Assembly (NCBI GenBank): GCA_037178975.1
Contig: JASJZH010000001.1
Span: 3,968,001-4,032,000, forward strand
Source of the DNA: Oscheius tipulae
Taxonomy: Eukaryota > Nematoda > Chromadorea > Rhabditida > Rhabditidae
DNA length: 64,000 nt
Direction: 5' to 3'
Below the pieces are notes generated by a model that was not told the origin of the DNA, ran no database searches, and saw nothing but the letters and a program-made list of their open reading frames with translations. This document shows positions 22,996-33,859 of this stretch, one piece after another. How positions within the stretch are numbered: the first letter of the stretch is position 1; each line of letters opens with the position of its first letter. The translations under genes and the position numbers were made by a program.

Positions 22996-25122
22996 CAAGG
23001 AGCGCATTGGCATTGAATACCCAGACAAACATTTTACCCCACCATTTTTTATTTTCTTGCTTGAAGTGAGTCCCGCTAGGAGCAATCTTGAGTTTCTGGC
23101 TAATAATAAGCAGACTAGTGAAAGCTCGTCTTGTTTGGCTGAGAGCAAAAGCAGGAAAAACACTGGAATTTGTAACCGAGCCTCTCTCACACACACATCT
23201 ATTGAATCCTCCTACGTCAAGTTAATCAAGGCTGCCAGATGGGTGGCCGGTGTTTGTAAACAGTTTCCTTCTTTTCCGAACATCAAGAACAACCTCTCTC
23301 TGCGGGAAGTCGTCATAATTGCCGGGGAGCACCTACATCGTCTGTTCAGAGTTCTTAAACCTTTGAACTTGTTCGTTTCGAGATCCATTACAGTTCGTAA
23401 AGTGAGTGGTTGGAACTCTCAGACATTTCGGTTCGTTGTGGGAGCCCTTAGTCTCAAATACTCATTATACTATTCCTTTCTGGTCCCGCAGCGTAGTAGA
23501 AGAAACGGCGTGTTTTGAAAGAAGAGAGTCAGAATTTAGCAGCATTGAATGTTTCAAAGCAAGTGGCACGAAACATTAAAAGTTTCGAAAAGCTAAGGGT
23601 CCTTTCGCAAAGTTTTAACGGATTGGTCTGCAACTTCCTTCTTCAAAATACTGGATGAGGAAGAGCCACATATGGAGATCGACAGCGACGGCGTTTTGAA
23701 AGGACGCGGGTCACGTTGCGAGACTTATTTATTAAAAATAATTGGACTGGGGACTAATTGGACATCAAGTGGTGAAAAGTCCTAGTGACAAGACTCTCTC
23801 CAAAATGTCGGGAGTGGGGGACGACACTTGCACAAAGAGTTCGCCTTTGAAGGGACACTTAATTTGTTTATGAGAGGGCACGCTCTCGCCCCTGTTCGAG
23901 AGACTTTCAACGCGGGGGGAGTGTCTTCTGCTTGATCTGCTTTATAAGACTCTCTCTCAGTTTCGTCAGACTGAATAAGAGTGGTCAAAAGAGCCAGACG
24001 TGCTAATGGAGCTTTGAATGAGGTGACTCTCGAAATGTTAAAAAGCCTGTTTATAGGGTCAAGGCTCTTCACTCGGAGTCTGTTGACGAGAACGATGAAT
24101 AAAATATGAGATGTTCTGCAAGGAGGTGGAGATTGCCTAGAAGGACTGAAGGATCAATCTACTGATGAGGCCCAAGGATTTCTTGGTAATAGCCTGGAGA
24201 ACAAAACTGGAAGAAAAGGCTTTCTCGATCCCTAAGTAACAGGGGATCTTTCTCATTCTTTGACTATCAACGAAGAGGCCCACGTGAACGGAGGATATTA
24301 ACAGGTCAAGTTTTATCAATGTTGTATGTCGAAAACTCAATCGTATGTCAACCTGTAGGTCAATGGAACCCTGTCAGTCTGTCATTGCCAGAGCTTGCAG
24401 GTCAAGGTTAAATCATTCGACGTCTACCTTCTAGAATCAACGGCCCAGTCAGCGAGATGGAACAGATCAAGTACAGTATCAAACAGAGAGTATAGCTGAG
24501 GAATGTGCTTCCGATGTGGCCTACTGAACAAAGATCACGGGACGGACTAAGAAGGAAGGAGGAGCTGTTCTCCATTAAAGGGAGTGTGTAGTCCATTTTG
24601 TTATTCCGACACACACGGCACATGTCAATTGGACGTATTCAAAGAGCCGCCTCAGGAGACGAAGAATCATGAGAAAAACAGGGCACGTTTTCACTGAGGG
24701 GGACTGTTGATCACCCATTCTCGGGATGAGCAATCTGAACCAAGAGGGCCAACTGAGACCCCTCGTCTAATTGGGAAGAAATCCGACCATGAAGAAACCG
24801 ATACCCCTTGGCGGCAATTAGAACTACTACGTAAAGGGGGACGCTCTCTCGAAAGTCAGGATCATGAGAAAACTCCCACGGACTGAAGGAGGGTTTATGA
24901 GCGAGTAATGAGCATCATCTGTAGGTTGTTAGACTTTTACTAACCTGTCTGAAAACTGTTATGACATGAGCATAGCCCCTTTGCTTTACAGCTACATCGA
25001 GGCCTGGGAACATTTAGTTTCAGTCCTTACGGTGTTCTATAATGACGTAGAGCAGATTAAAATCTATCTTGACCTGAAAAAAAGAGGACGAGCAAAGCAA
25101 TGTTAGAATCGAAGGGGCTCTC

Positions 25123-25176
25123 TCTTGCCCGTATTATCTCGCCGCTTTTTGAACAGCCGAGATAATACGGGCAAGA
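25123..25176. repeat. perfect 19-bp stem hairpin
   Basis: TCTTGCCCGTATTATCTCG at 25123-25141 is exactly complementary to 25158-25176, with a 16-nt loop. Lies in otherwise unannotated DNA. Stem is shorter and more perfect than a typical animal pre-miRNA. Confidence 0.75.
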
Positions 25177-26147
25177 CAATGCAAAGTCTTTGGGTTTTAT
25201 TGATAATGATTGCATTCGCTACGGTATGCATCGGTAAAAAAATACGAAGAACCCGGGTAATGAGAACCGGTCGGGAAGAACTAAGATCTGGCAAGAAGAG
25301 GGATTTGTATGCCGAGAGCAGCTGCTGCATTTGGCAGGGCTATTATATACGGGACAATAATAGTTTTTGGATGGCACGCGTACACGGAACCAGGAGAGAG
25401 AGAGAGAGATCTTCGACTGCTGACTGAATCTTCGCCCACATTTCCTGTCTCCTCTCCGAAGTGAATCAAAGTGGATGGAGGGATACAGTTGAAAAAAACT
25501 GGGGGACCCTTTGGCTATTAGGCCCAATTAGAGTCAAGGCCATGTGGAGTTGACACATGGACAACAACTTGCTCTCAAGAGAGAAAGAGGTTTTCACAAA
25601 TATATGGCAATAGAAGATGCGCTGAAAAAAGAAAAAGAAAGACAAAACCGACTGCCACTGATGCGAATAATTAGGAATAACATTCCATTTTTAATGTGAT
25701 GACTGGGAACGGCTCTGGCGTCACTCTCTTCCCTCCTTCCTAATCAAATCCTCAATCTTTCGGAAAAGAGAGCACTGACTGAAGGAAACCCGAAGCGAAC
25801 AATGTGACCCTCAAGCTTATTGTTCGTGTGAGAGAGTGGAAGGTAGCGTGTTCTCTCTGAAATACGTAGGCGAGGATATGAAATCTGGCGGGCTTGAATA
25901 GAAGTAGGAATAGGATGTGGGGACTACATGCCAACAGAATTCTTGACATTCAAAGATTGACAAAGACAAGTGGCAGGCTCTAGAGACTCTAGAAGAATGA
26001 CAGAAAGAATAAAGAGGAACTGCTTGAAACTGTGAAGGATGGAAGGTAGCTGACGCATGTAGATAGAAAAAACTGTACTGCCTCCTAACAAACCAATATG
26101 CTACCCCAAATGAAAGAGAACTGTTCATTTCAAGACGCATACTTTCA

Positions 26148-26841
26148 TCATCTTATGCTGTGTAAGATATTCCGGCCATGTAGAGGTTGAGTTTTCTCGA
26201 GTGTGTCACCGACGAGATTGAGTCGGCCGTTGGTTCCAGGGGCATCCGTGTGCTGATAAAAGCTATGAGCTAGCTGCGAGCGATCAGCATGTCCGTCCTT
26301 CTGTGGTAGATCATCGTGCGGACGGAAATCTTTGGCATCGAGTCTCCCAAAGGCTTCAGAGTAGCGGTCGACAGCTTCTGACTCGTCTCCATTCCGTCGA
26401 CTTCCTGCTGAGTGGATTAGAGACGTTGTGGAGCTGCTTCTCGCACGGAACTTGTCCTGCTCCCGTCACGTCTTCCGACTCTTATATTTCGCCACCATGG
26501 TGCGTACTTCACGAGCGGGACGTAGGGAACGGCATAGACCATTGCAGCTATCGAGAACCTCCTAGGATAGCTTAGCGCGAAGAAGAGAAGTGTCAACGAG
26601 CTTCGGTAGCTTCTTCTCGTCCCAGACCAGCTCCAAAGTGTAATTAACATTGCCGTTGGAAGAGTGCTTCTGGGCCAGAACCTTCGCGTCCACGGAGAAT
26701 TTTCGATTTCAGAGCCGGGGGAATCAACTCCTTCAAGTTAGACGGCGCTTTGAGCACGACCTTCGTGAAATGCGAGTCGACCTTTGAATATTCTCTTCCG
26801 AGTTCCAACTTTCTAATTATAGCTGTTTTTTTCTTCTCCAA
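26148..26841 (-). pseudogene. decayed coding sequence of unknown family
   Basis: Not recognised. From 26841 the minus strand encodes a protein-like stretch (LELGREYSKVDSHFTKVVLK). At about 26697 the coding sense moves to another frame, which then runs with VNYTLELVWDEKKLPKLVD to a TAG at 26562-26564, continues to a TGA at 26466-26468, and then stays open for 105 codons (including EAVDRYSEAFGRLDAKDF) to 26148. Both stops and the terminal stop are in one frame, so the simplest reading is one gene with a frameshift and two nonsense codons. Short unseen introns are an alternative. No start ATG is visible. Head-to-head with the intact ORF at 26920, under 80 bp away. Whether the two proteins are related is unclear. 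Confidence 0.42.
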
Positions 26842-26919
26842 AACTTAAAGTTCGAAACAATAACAATAAAGCGAGTCCAATTGTCTCGTGTGACCTTGCC
26901 CAAGGAGGTCTACTCACCG

Positions 26920-28278
26920 ATGTCCTCTTCTCGCAGCCGCAGTAGCCGTGGTAACCGTACCTCCTCGTCGACTGGAAGAAGAAGACGTGCCAGTAGCGGT
27001 GGACTGAGGAAGCATGTGCTGAAGAAAAACTGCTTGCTCTCGGAGAAGCTGACTCCTCGTCGTCCGTCCGTCTTCGACCTAACCGGCGAGCAGATAATCC
27101 GAATGAAGAAGACTGTCTCCGTCGGGGACGATACCATCGCCATCTTTACGACGGTCTTCGTCTATGACAGCCAGCTGACTACGGACCAGTTCGACGAGAC
27201 AAGAGGCAAACTGAAGGATGTCGATCTGGACAAGTACTATTGTCTGGAGCAGAACAGGACGCCGATGGAGACGATCAGTCAGACAATCTCCTACACGGAC
27301 AAGATGATCAAACTGATGAGAACGACTAAACTCGACAAGAAGTACCTGGATCAGGAATGGAAGACGGAAGAGACTCGTGGAATCAAGAAGGGATTCCTCT
27401 CGCGACTGACTCTGGACAAGAAGGCGCCCACCACGATCGTGACGAGTAATGAAAGTTCATGTACGGAAGCTGACGGCTACAAAAACAGGACGTGTCTGCA
27501 CTTTTTCTTTGATCACGATGACCGCAAATTTCCGGAAACTGGTCTCAAGGAAGGATACAAGAAGCGCGTTGATCGTCCGAACATGGAAGACTACATCCGT
27601 CTGCTTCCTACTGTCGTGGGAGGCACGGACACTCTCCTAATATATCTGTATGACATGCTAGAGCGGGAATCGTGCCAACTGGAGAAGGGATCCTATGTGG
27701 AGGAGATTCGCACGTACAAGTTCAATCCGTCAAAGAGTCAGCTGATCGAACTCGACGCCACGTGTAAATCTACTCCCGGAATCAAGTACGCTTCGGATGA
27801 CAAGGCCGTCAACTGGAGTACTCCGTCGACCAAGGAGAGCCACTACATGTTTCCGGATCTCAACGACTCTACCTTCATTCCTCCTTCCGTTCATCCGATC
27901 GCCATTCCCGACCTTCGGAGCGACAGGAAGGTGCCCGACACTCCCGAGACGGATGTCGAAACGGCTGTTCTCCTCCCCTCTCCGCTCAAGAAGTTCGAGG
28001 CCAATGTGACGCTGTCGGTCGAGGATCTCACGATGATGGTGGAAGGAGACAAAGTCGGAGACAAGACTCGCAAACACACTCTGATTCTCTCTGCGGAGAT
28101 TGGCGGAAAGCCATACGAGTTTACTGCAAACATTCAGTGGAGTCGGGGGCCCAAAGACTTCATCCCTAAACGTGTTCTCATCGACGGCAATAACATCTGG
28201 CAGCAGAGCAACGACTGGAACCCTTCCGGCTCCGTCACCAGGAGCCAGATCAACATGTGCGCCAGTGACGCAAAGTGA
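26920..28278 (+). CDS. single-exon protein of unknown function, Arg/Ser-rich N-terminus
   Basis: Not recognised. 452 aa from the first ATG; the frame is open upstream to at least 26881. Residues 1-30 are a basic SR-rich tract (SSSRSRSSRGN, then TGRRRRAS). The rest is globular-looking, with no signal peptide or membrane segment. A Lys-rich middle part carries several Cys and one HFFFDHDDRKF stretch. The C-terminal part has beta-type sequence (FEANVTLSVEDLTMMV, YEFTANIQWSRGPKDF). The reading frame runs 1.36 kb without an intron, whereas genes of this size here have 6-20 introns. That suggests a retrocopy, a horizontally acquired gene or a viral relic, or simply a fast-evolving nematode gene. 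No flanking mobile element was seen. No close AATAAA noticed. Confidence 0.72.
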   Translation: MSSSRSRSSRGNRTSSSTGRRRRASSGGLRKHVLKKNCLLSEKLTPRRPSVFDLTGEQIIRMKKTVSVGDDTIAIFTTVFVYDSQLTTDQFDETRGKLKDVDLDKYYCLEQNRTPMETISQTISYTDKMIKLMRTTKLDKKYLDQEWKTEETRGIKKGFLSRLTLDKKAPTTIVTSNESSCTEADGYKNRTCLHFFFDHDDRKFPETGLKEGYKKRVDRPNMEDYIRLLPTVVGGTDTLLIYLYDMLERESCQLEKGSYVEEIRTYKFNPSKSQLIELDATCKSTPGIKYASDDKAVNWSTPSTKESHYMFPDLNDSTFIPPSVHPIAIPDLRSDRKVPDTPETDVETAVLLPSPLKKFEANVTLSVEDLTMMVEGDKVGDKTRKHTLILSAEIGGKPYEFTANIQWSRGPKDFIPKRVLIDGNNIWQQSNDWNPSGSVTRSQINMCASDAK

Positions 28279-31200
28279 AACCACAATGAAACTAACGCTC
28301 GCTTGTGTTCTTTTTTCCTCTTATATTATCCAAATGTACTGTTTAAGACACACCTTGTTCTCAATACTATTCTGTTCAGTAATCTCGTAAAGTTCAGAAA
28401 GGTGTCCAGCCAACTGTCCAACGGTCTTTTGGCCACTTCTTCTGATGCAAGGCATTACGCCTTAGGTAGTAGAGACAAGTACGATTACTTGAGAGTGGAA
28501 GCAGAAATGGGATGCTGACGGATACATATGTCAATGTCAACCGCGAGATGGTACGGATGAGGGTTGAAGACACTAGAAACCCAGAGAACTACTCCAATGG
28601 GTCATGAAGTGTTGAGCCATCTTGTCCGATGTGCGTGTACCTGAACATCCTTCTTGGACGAAAAAGAATCACCGCTTCCCGTGAAGATACTAATGCAATG
28701 CATGAGACGAACAATCTGTACACAACGAGATAACCGGATTGGGGTCTCATTAACCCTCCTCCTTCCCTCTTCGAGCCCTACCAAATAATTCAGTCTCCAA
28801 ATGCCACCACACTCGGGCAACCCAATCCGGACCCTCCTCCTTCTTCCATATTCCCTTCACATTTGAGCATAACAACAAACAGAGAGACCCATCCCGCTAC
28901 TAATATAGGCGTTTAGAGACTCATTTGATGTCATCCAAAACATTATATATCTGCGTTTTCGAACATTTCAGTGTCCGTGCAGAGATCTCTTTCTTGGAGA
29001 CTCTTAGGAAGTATCCCAAATTGAGAACCGCACCTCTCTCTCAGTTTGGACTCAATTTCGCTTGACGTGAGTCTCCCCCGCCGTCTCCATGTCTTCCGGC
29101 ACAAACAGCCCCCTAATCTGACCTATACTTTTTCTTTTCGACTACAATGTCAGTTGCCTAGTGATACTGATTCTCTTTCGACCTGCTCTTGGTTTTTTTC
29201 CATAGTTCCGCTGTGGAACTGAAACAATAACACTGATCACACAACTTTTGATCCGGAAATACGACGAACTTCATGACAACAGCGTCGACTCATTTACACC
29301 TTTACCATCCCGCGGTGGTCTTTTTTGAACCGACGAGGCCGTGCGGGTGAGTCGTCGCCAACGTATAGCGTAGTTTTTGGCTCATAAGATTATTTTTCTA
29401 CAAAATTATAGTTATTTTCCAGATCTACAACTTTGCAGAGCATTATTTGGCTAGAAAAGCATGTTTTGAATCTGAAATCTGGCTGTGAGTTTAAAGGGAC
29501 ATTGACATTGCGGGTGCATGGGTGCACAGCGGAACGCGTTTTCAAATCGAGTCCCGCGACGAACTTCGCGAGCTGAGTCGATTAAACACGCTTAGAAGTC
29601 ATGAAAATGTGTGTAAGCACCGAAAAAAAACGGAAGATTAGTTTTCAAGGAAGTTCGTCGCGGGACCCGATTTGAAAACGCGTTCCGCCGCGCACCCATG
29701 CATCCGCAATGCCCCGTCCCTTTAAAGGTAGTCCGGACTGGATAAAGAAATTCTTTCCCTTGTCCAACTATTCCTGATTGAAGTCAATTAAAAGATGCCA
29801 TCTTCTGCCTCGTTTTTTGTCTCCCCAGTGGCTAAACCTTGGGCCAATCTTTTTAGAAGTCTCTCTTATCTTTGGACACTGGTTCTTCGGTCGATGCCCC
29901 CCTTAATTACCTCAGTCAGAGTGTGTCCGAGTGGGTGTCAGTCATTTCTTCGAGATCACTTTGTGTCTACCTTTGGCCTGAAAGCAGGCTTCGAATTTGA
30001 TCTCTAATAGGAAATGGCGATTAATGCATTCGGCGCGCACTTTATGCCAATTCCAACAATCGGGGGAGGCTCATTTCATGTTCTCATTCTCTCTCTTCTG
30101 CTCGATTACATTGAAAAATCTTGTTTCTGTTACTAAGTTTGTGATGCTCTTGTGTTTTGATGCTATATCGTGGGGATGGGAGAGAAGAAAATGAAAAATC
30201 CCATGTCATTTTCTCTCTCCATGACATACAAACAAGCTCTCTTCCCATTATCCTGACAAAAAACTGGGACAATGGGAAAGCAGGAGATAGTTCGTTCGGT
30301 TAGTCAGCAAGTCAATACTTTACGAACAAACCAGACCTCTTACCTCATCTTTTCGCCACTTTACTAATTTGTGATGGAGCTCTTTCCGCCTTTACCGATC
30401 CAAGAGAATTCAAATTTTTTGTCCACTTATAAAAATTGTCCCCCTTTCTACCAACTTCCACAATAGTTTTTAAAGCGAGTGTTTGGATCTTTTTGTAGCT
30501 CACCAAAATTAGAGTTCGGTTCTACATGTCATGGCAAGTTCAGATAGCTTTATCTTTCAATCTTTGCTGTTTACTTATGCTGGGAGGTTGTGTTTTCTTT
30601 TTTGCCATAAGGCAGTTTTTGGGATAATATATCACTGTCGAGAGCAAAACCATGTCGTAAAAGGGCACTTTTGGACATACAAGTTCCTAGAAACACACGT
30701 TAGGGTTATAGAACACTGTGAAGCTATATGCGTTCGATTCCTAGACTGTTCAATTTCATCTCATTCCTATTCCGAGCAGTTGTAGAGAGCTCGAGAGCAA
30801 CACTCTCGCAGTGTTTTGAAGCAGCAACTAAATTCAGTAGTCGAAAGCTAGCAACTAATTACTGTCATAGTTGTTATATTTTTTTACAAGTTAGAGTTTA
30901 TTGCTGACGGGGGGCTGCCCTCGTCAAGTGATAGATTTTGTTCTGGGAGAGCAACTTTTACGGCCTTATTTCTCTGTGATAATCGCAGATAAAATACATT
31001 GTAAATACACCACTGTGATCAGCAAGTTTTTCTCTACAAAACTCATGTCAGAACTCATACTCGAAAAAAGGTCCGGACACTCGCTTTAACTCTTTCAAAG
31101 ACCCCAGTATCTTTGCAGTGGTGAGGCCATCCTATAACGAGGACCCTTGCCGTCCAGCCAAAGCAAGAGTCGTTACTCCTATGTAACATTTCATGGTACA

Positions 31201-31729
31201 GTTTCTGGGATGGTTAATGTAAGAAAGAGCTATTGATGAAATCCTGAAAGGTTGATGTTTGAGTATCTAACCTCCAATCTTCCTTCTTTTTGAAAGTGTT
31301 GGTGATCAGTGGATCCAGAAAGCATTACGGTACACTGACAAGACCAAAAACTTTTCTTATTCGAATCAGATCGAGAGAATCAAGAATTTGCTCCTAGTTC
31401 AGTCGAGAAACTTTTGAACATAAATGCGTTTGAATCTGAATACGGTAGCCATTGTACCGTTTTTCGTAGTAGTTCCGTGGAAAATGCCCTCATTTTTCTT
31501 CGAAAACTCTCAATGTCCGCCTCGGAAGTCGCCAAAAATAGGACCGATTTTCCGTGCAATTGAGCCCATGAACACACGTGTAAAAGTTGGCTCTTTCTGT
31601 GGGGCATCGAACTTCAGTAAATAATTAACGCTCGCTACCCAGCTGCTTTATAATTGGCGTCAAGAGACGCGACTCCGCCCACCCTCCTGCCTGCCTCCCC
31701 CCTCTGGTTCGAAACTGGACCGTCCCATC
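28279..31729. other. gene-free intergenic region
   Basis: No exon chain seen. Holds a 237-bp MITE-like inverted-repeat element (29490-29726) and, just before it, a TCTACAACTTTGCAGAGCAT motif (29425-29444) of the palindromic repeat family. AT-rich, with stops in all frames. Confidence 0.5.
29490..29726. mobile_element. MITE-like element with about 75-80-bp terminal inverted repeats
   Basis: Left arm starts TTTAAAGGGACATTGACATT and ends near 29567 with GCGACGAACTTC. The right arm (about 29651-29726) is its near-exact reverse complement, ending GTCCCTTTAAA. The unique centre is about 85 bp and non-coding. Ends are palindromic TTTAAA, so the target duplication could be TTAA or TA. Few mismatches between arms suggest a fairly young insertion. 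Confidence 0.8.
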
Positions 31730-33818
31730 ATGTCCTCCCTGGTCAGACCATTCAATCAGCTACAGCGCTCACTCTCACCCGTACCGTCTCAGTCAAAGGT
31801 TCGTTTTCAGATAGAGAGAGAGACATGTTCGAGGCAATTAGACGCTATTCGCAGGTAAGTGGCAGATCAATTTCGAGTGTAGTAGTGGAGAAGCCTTTTT
31901 CGAGGGGAGGGAAACAGCTGCTAGAAATGACGAAACATTCAGAGAGTCGAGAGAGGTCTAATTATCCCATTCTCAGTTCCTTCTGCTCCTTTCCCCTTCC
32001 CTCGAGGGGCCTATTCACACGCTGCTCATACCTTTTTAAACTGCTGGCTCCCTGATTAAGAGTGAATTTGGCGGCCTTTTACGTAGTAAAATTTACAAAA
32101 CTAATGACAAAATAAGTGTACAATAAAAAATACCAAGCTTTGTTGTGTACGGATTCAAACCTGACTCTTACAGGCTACAGTTTGAGCTCTTACCGACTGA
32201 GCTATGAGAAAAAACGTCGCGCGTATTCGGCCAAGTACTAGCACACGATATTTTCATCCAAATACAATTCTTTCATTAGAACAAAAAGATTTGAGTGTTT
32301 TGAGCCAATTGCCCTCATCCCCTACTACTCAATTGGCGCCCGGTTTGCAGCTCCCTCTCCCCGACAATAAATAGGCGTTTATTTCATTACTCTCACAAGC
32401 CCTCTGGCCGCTCCCGGTCTCCAGAAGGAGAGAATGGAATGATTCCCCCACACATACATTAGATCAGATTTCTTCAACAGGATGTCAGCTTCCATTTCAA
32501 AGATGGCCCTTCCATTCTGTGGTCCCTCGAATTACTACTTCGGAGGCATGAGTAGAAGGATGGGACAGAGATAACAGTCTCCAGGTTTCTAGAAGCTGTT
32601 ATAAGTTTTTTTTCCGGGCAGGAAAATGGAAACAATCTACAGTATGCCCAGAGTCATTACAGTACAGTACTCTCGTTGCATGTTTTTTGAGAGCAAGACT
32701 TGACGCGCACGACTATATTTAGAGTTAGAGCTCAATTGAGAGCGAACCCCCGGTCGTTCGCGTACTGTAATCCATATCCCAAAGAAGACGGTATCCTATT
32801 TTAAGCTGGTGCGCAGTGGGAACGATCTCTCCCCCATGAAGACGAGGAAGGACATGTAATTATGGCTCGCGTGACAGGGAGATCGTGACGTGGGACGACA
32901 GAGCGTGGGTCAACCCCAGAAATTATCACTTTTCACTTTACCTATAGTAGGATTTTCCTGTTTATCCCTTTGGAAGCAGTGTGTCGTAATAGCTGGAATT
33001 CGCTCCTAAATGTTAGGATAATCTGCCCGGCAGAGAGATTCATTGTGATGAACTCGCCCATACTGCGGTCGCGCTCAGCTCCCAACTCACCGAGAGTGAT
33101 GCAAGTCATTCCGGAACTCGTTCTGCCCGATTTTGCCAAGGGTTTTCTACCAGTAAGCGACTCTTTTTGATTCCTAACATATCTAGAGAGTTATACACCT
33201 GAGTTACGGTGTCATTTCGGTTTCAAAATATAATGTAGGATTTAGCAGTGTTCTACAGAATTGTAGAGCTGCTCAAGAGCTACAGCTTTGAAGAACATCA
33301 AACGTTCGAGAAGGAAGCCTTCTATCCGGAAAAACCAGTTTTGTGACGTCGAGTCGGCGCTTCCTCGCCAGTACTGTTTTGGCATTTGGTATTGCACGTC
33401 GGTGTGATAGTACGGGTGAGGAGCGCCGAGAGTTAAAACTGTTCACAGTAGTTTTGGATTCAAAGTATGATGTTTCAGTCGAGCAATGCTCTGTAAAGTT
33501 GTTGAGCTGATCAAGGGCTACAACATGAGTTGACCAAAAAATGTCTTATTGGGTGAAACATTATATAACTTCAGTGATTGAGATGAAATCGCTCAGTTTC
33601 CCGTCAGTAAATGACCAATTTCCCTTCACTGATAACAACCGAGAGTCTTTGTCCAAATCTGTTTATCGCCTACCTCACCCTCCAAAACCCCCGTGGGAAC
33701 ACCACGCACTCTCTCTCAATAAGCTTAGTTTGTGAGAGTGAGAGGACAGAGAGAGTAAGGTGTCGAGTCGCATCAGAAGCGTCGTTGCATCTTAATAAAC
33801 GGAGCGTATCCTGCTGCT

Positions 33819-33859
<41 letters not shown>

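Larger units (their letters stand above)
22440..26147. other. gene-poor region
   Basis: No credible exon chain. A 177-codon open frame at 22985-23518 overlaps an interspersed repeat and lacks any recognisable domain. Contains an interspersed repeat copy (22822-22995), a perfect 19-bp hairpin (25123-25176) and GA runs (for example 25392-25410). Confidence 0.5.

Noticed and set aside
22985-23518. 177-codon plus-strand ORF starting with ATG
   Set aside because: Its 5' end overlaps interspersed repeat R1, and no domain or splice-linked exon was seen; kept out pending expression data.
27730-28284. 184-codon minus-strand open frame
   Set aside because: Antisense shadow of the 452-aa plus-strand ORF; Arg/Val/Gly-rich composition typical of a shadow frame.
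32143-32210. Functional tRNA-Tyr
   Set aside because: Box A, the CTGTAGC anticodon-loop position and box B are visible, but anticodon and acceptor stems do not pair; treated as a tRNA-derived repeat.
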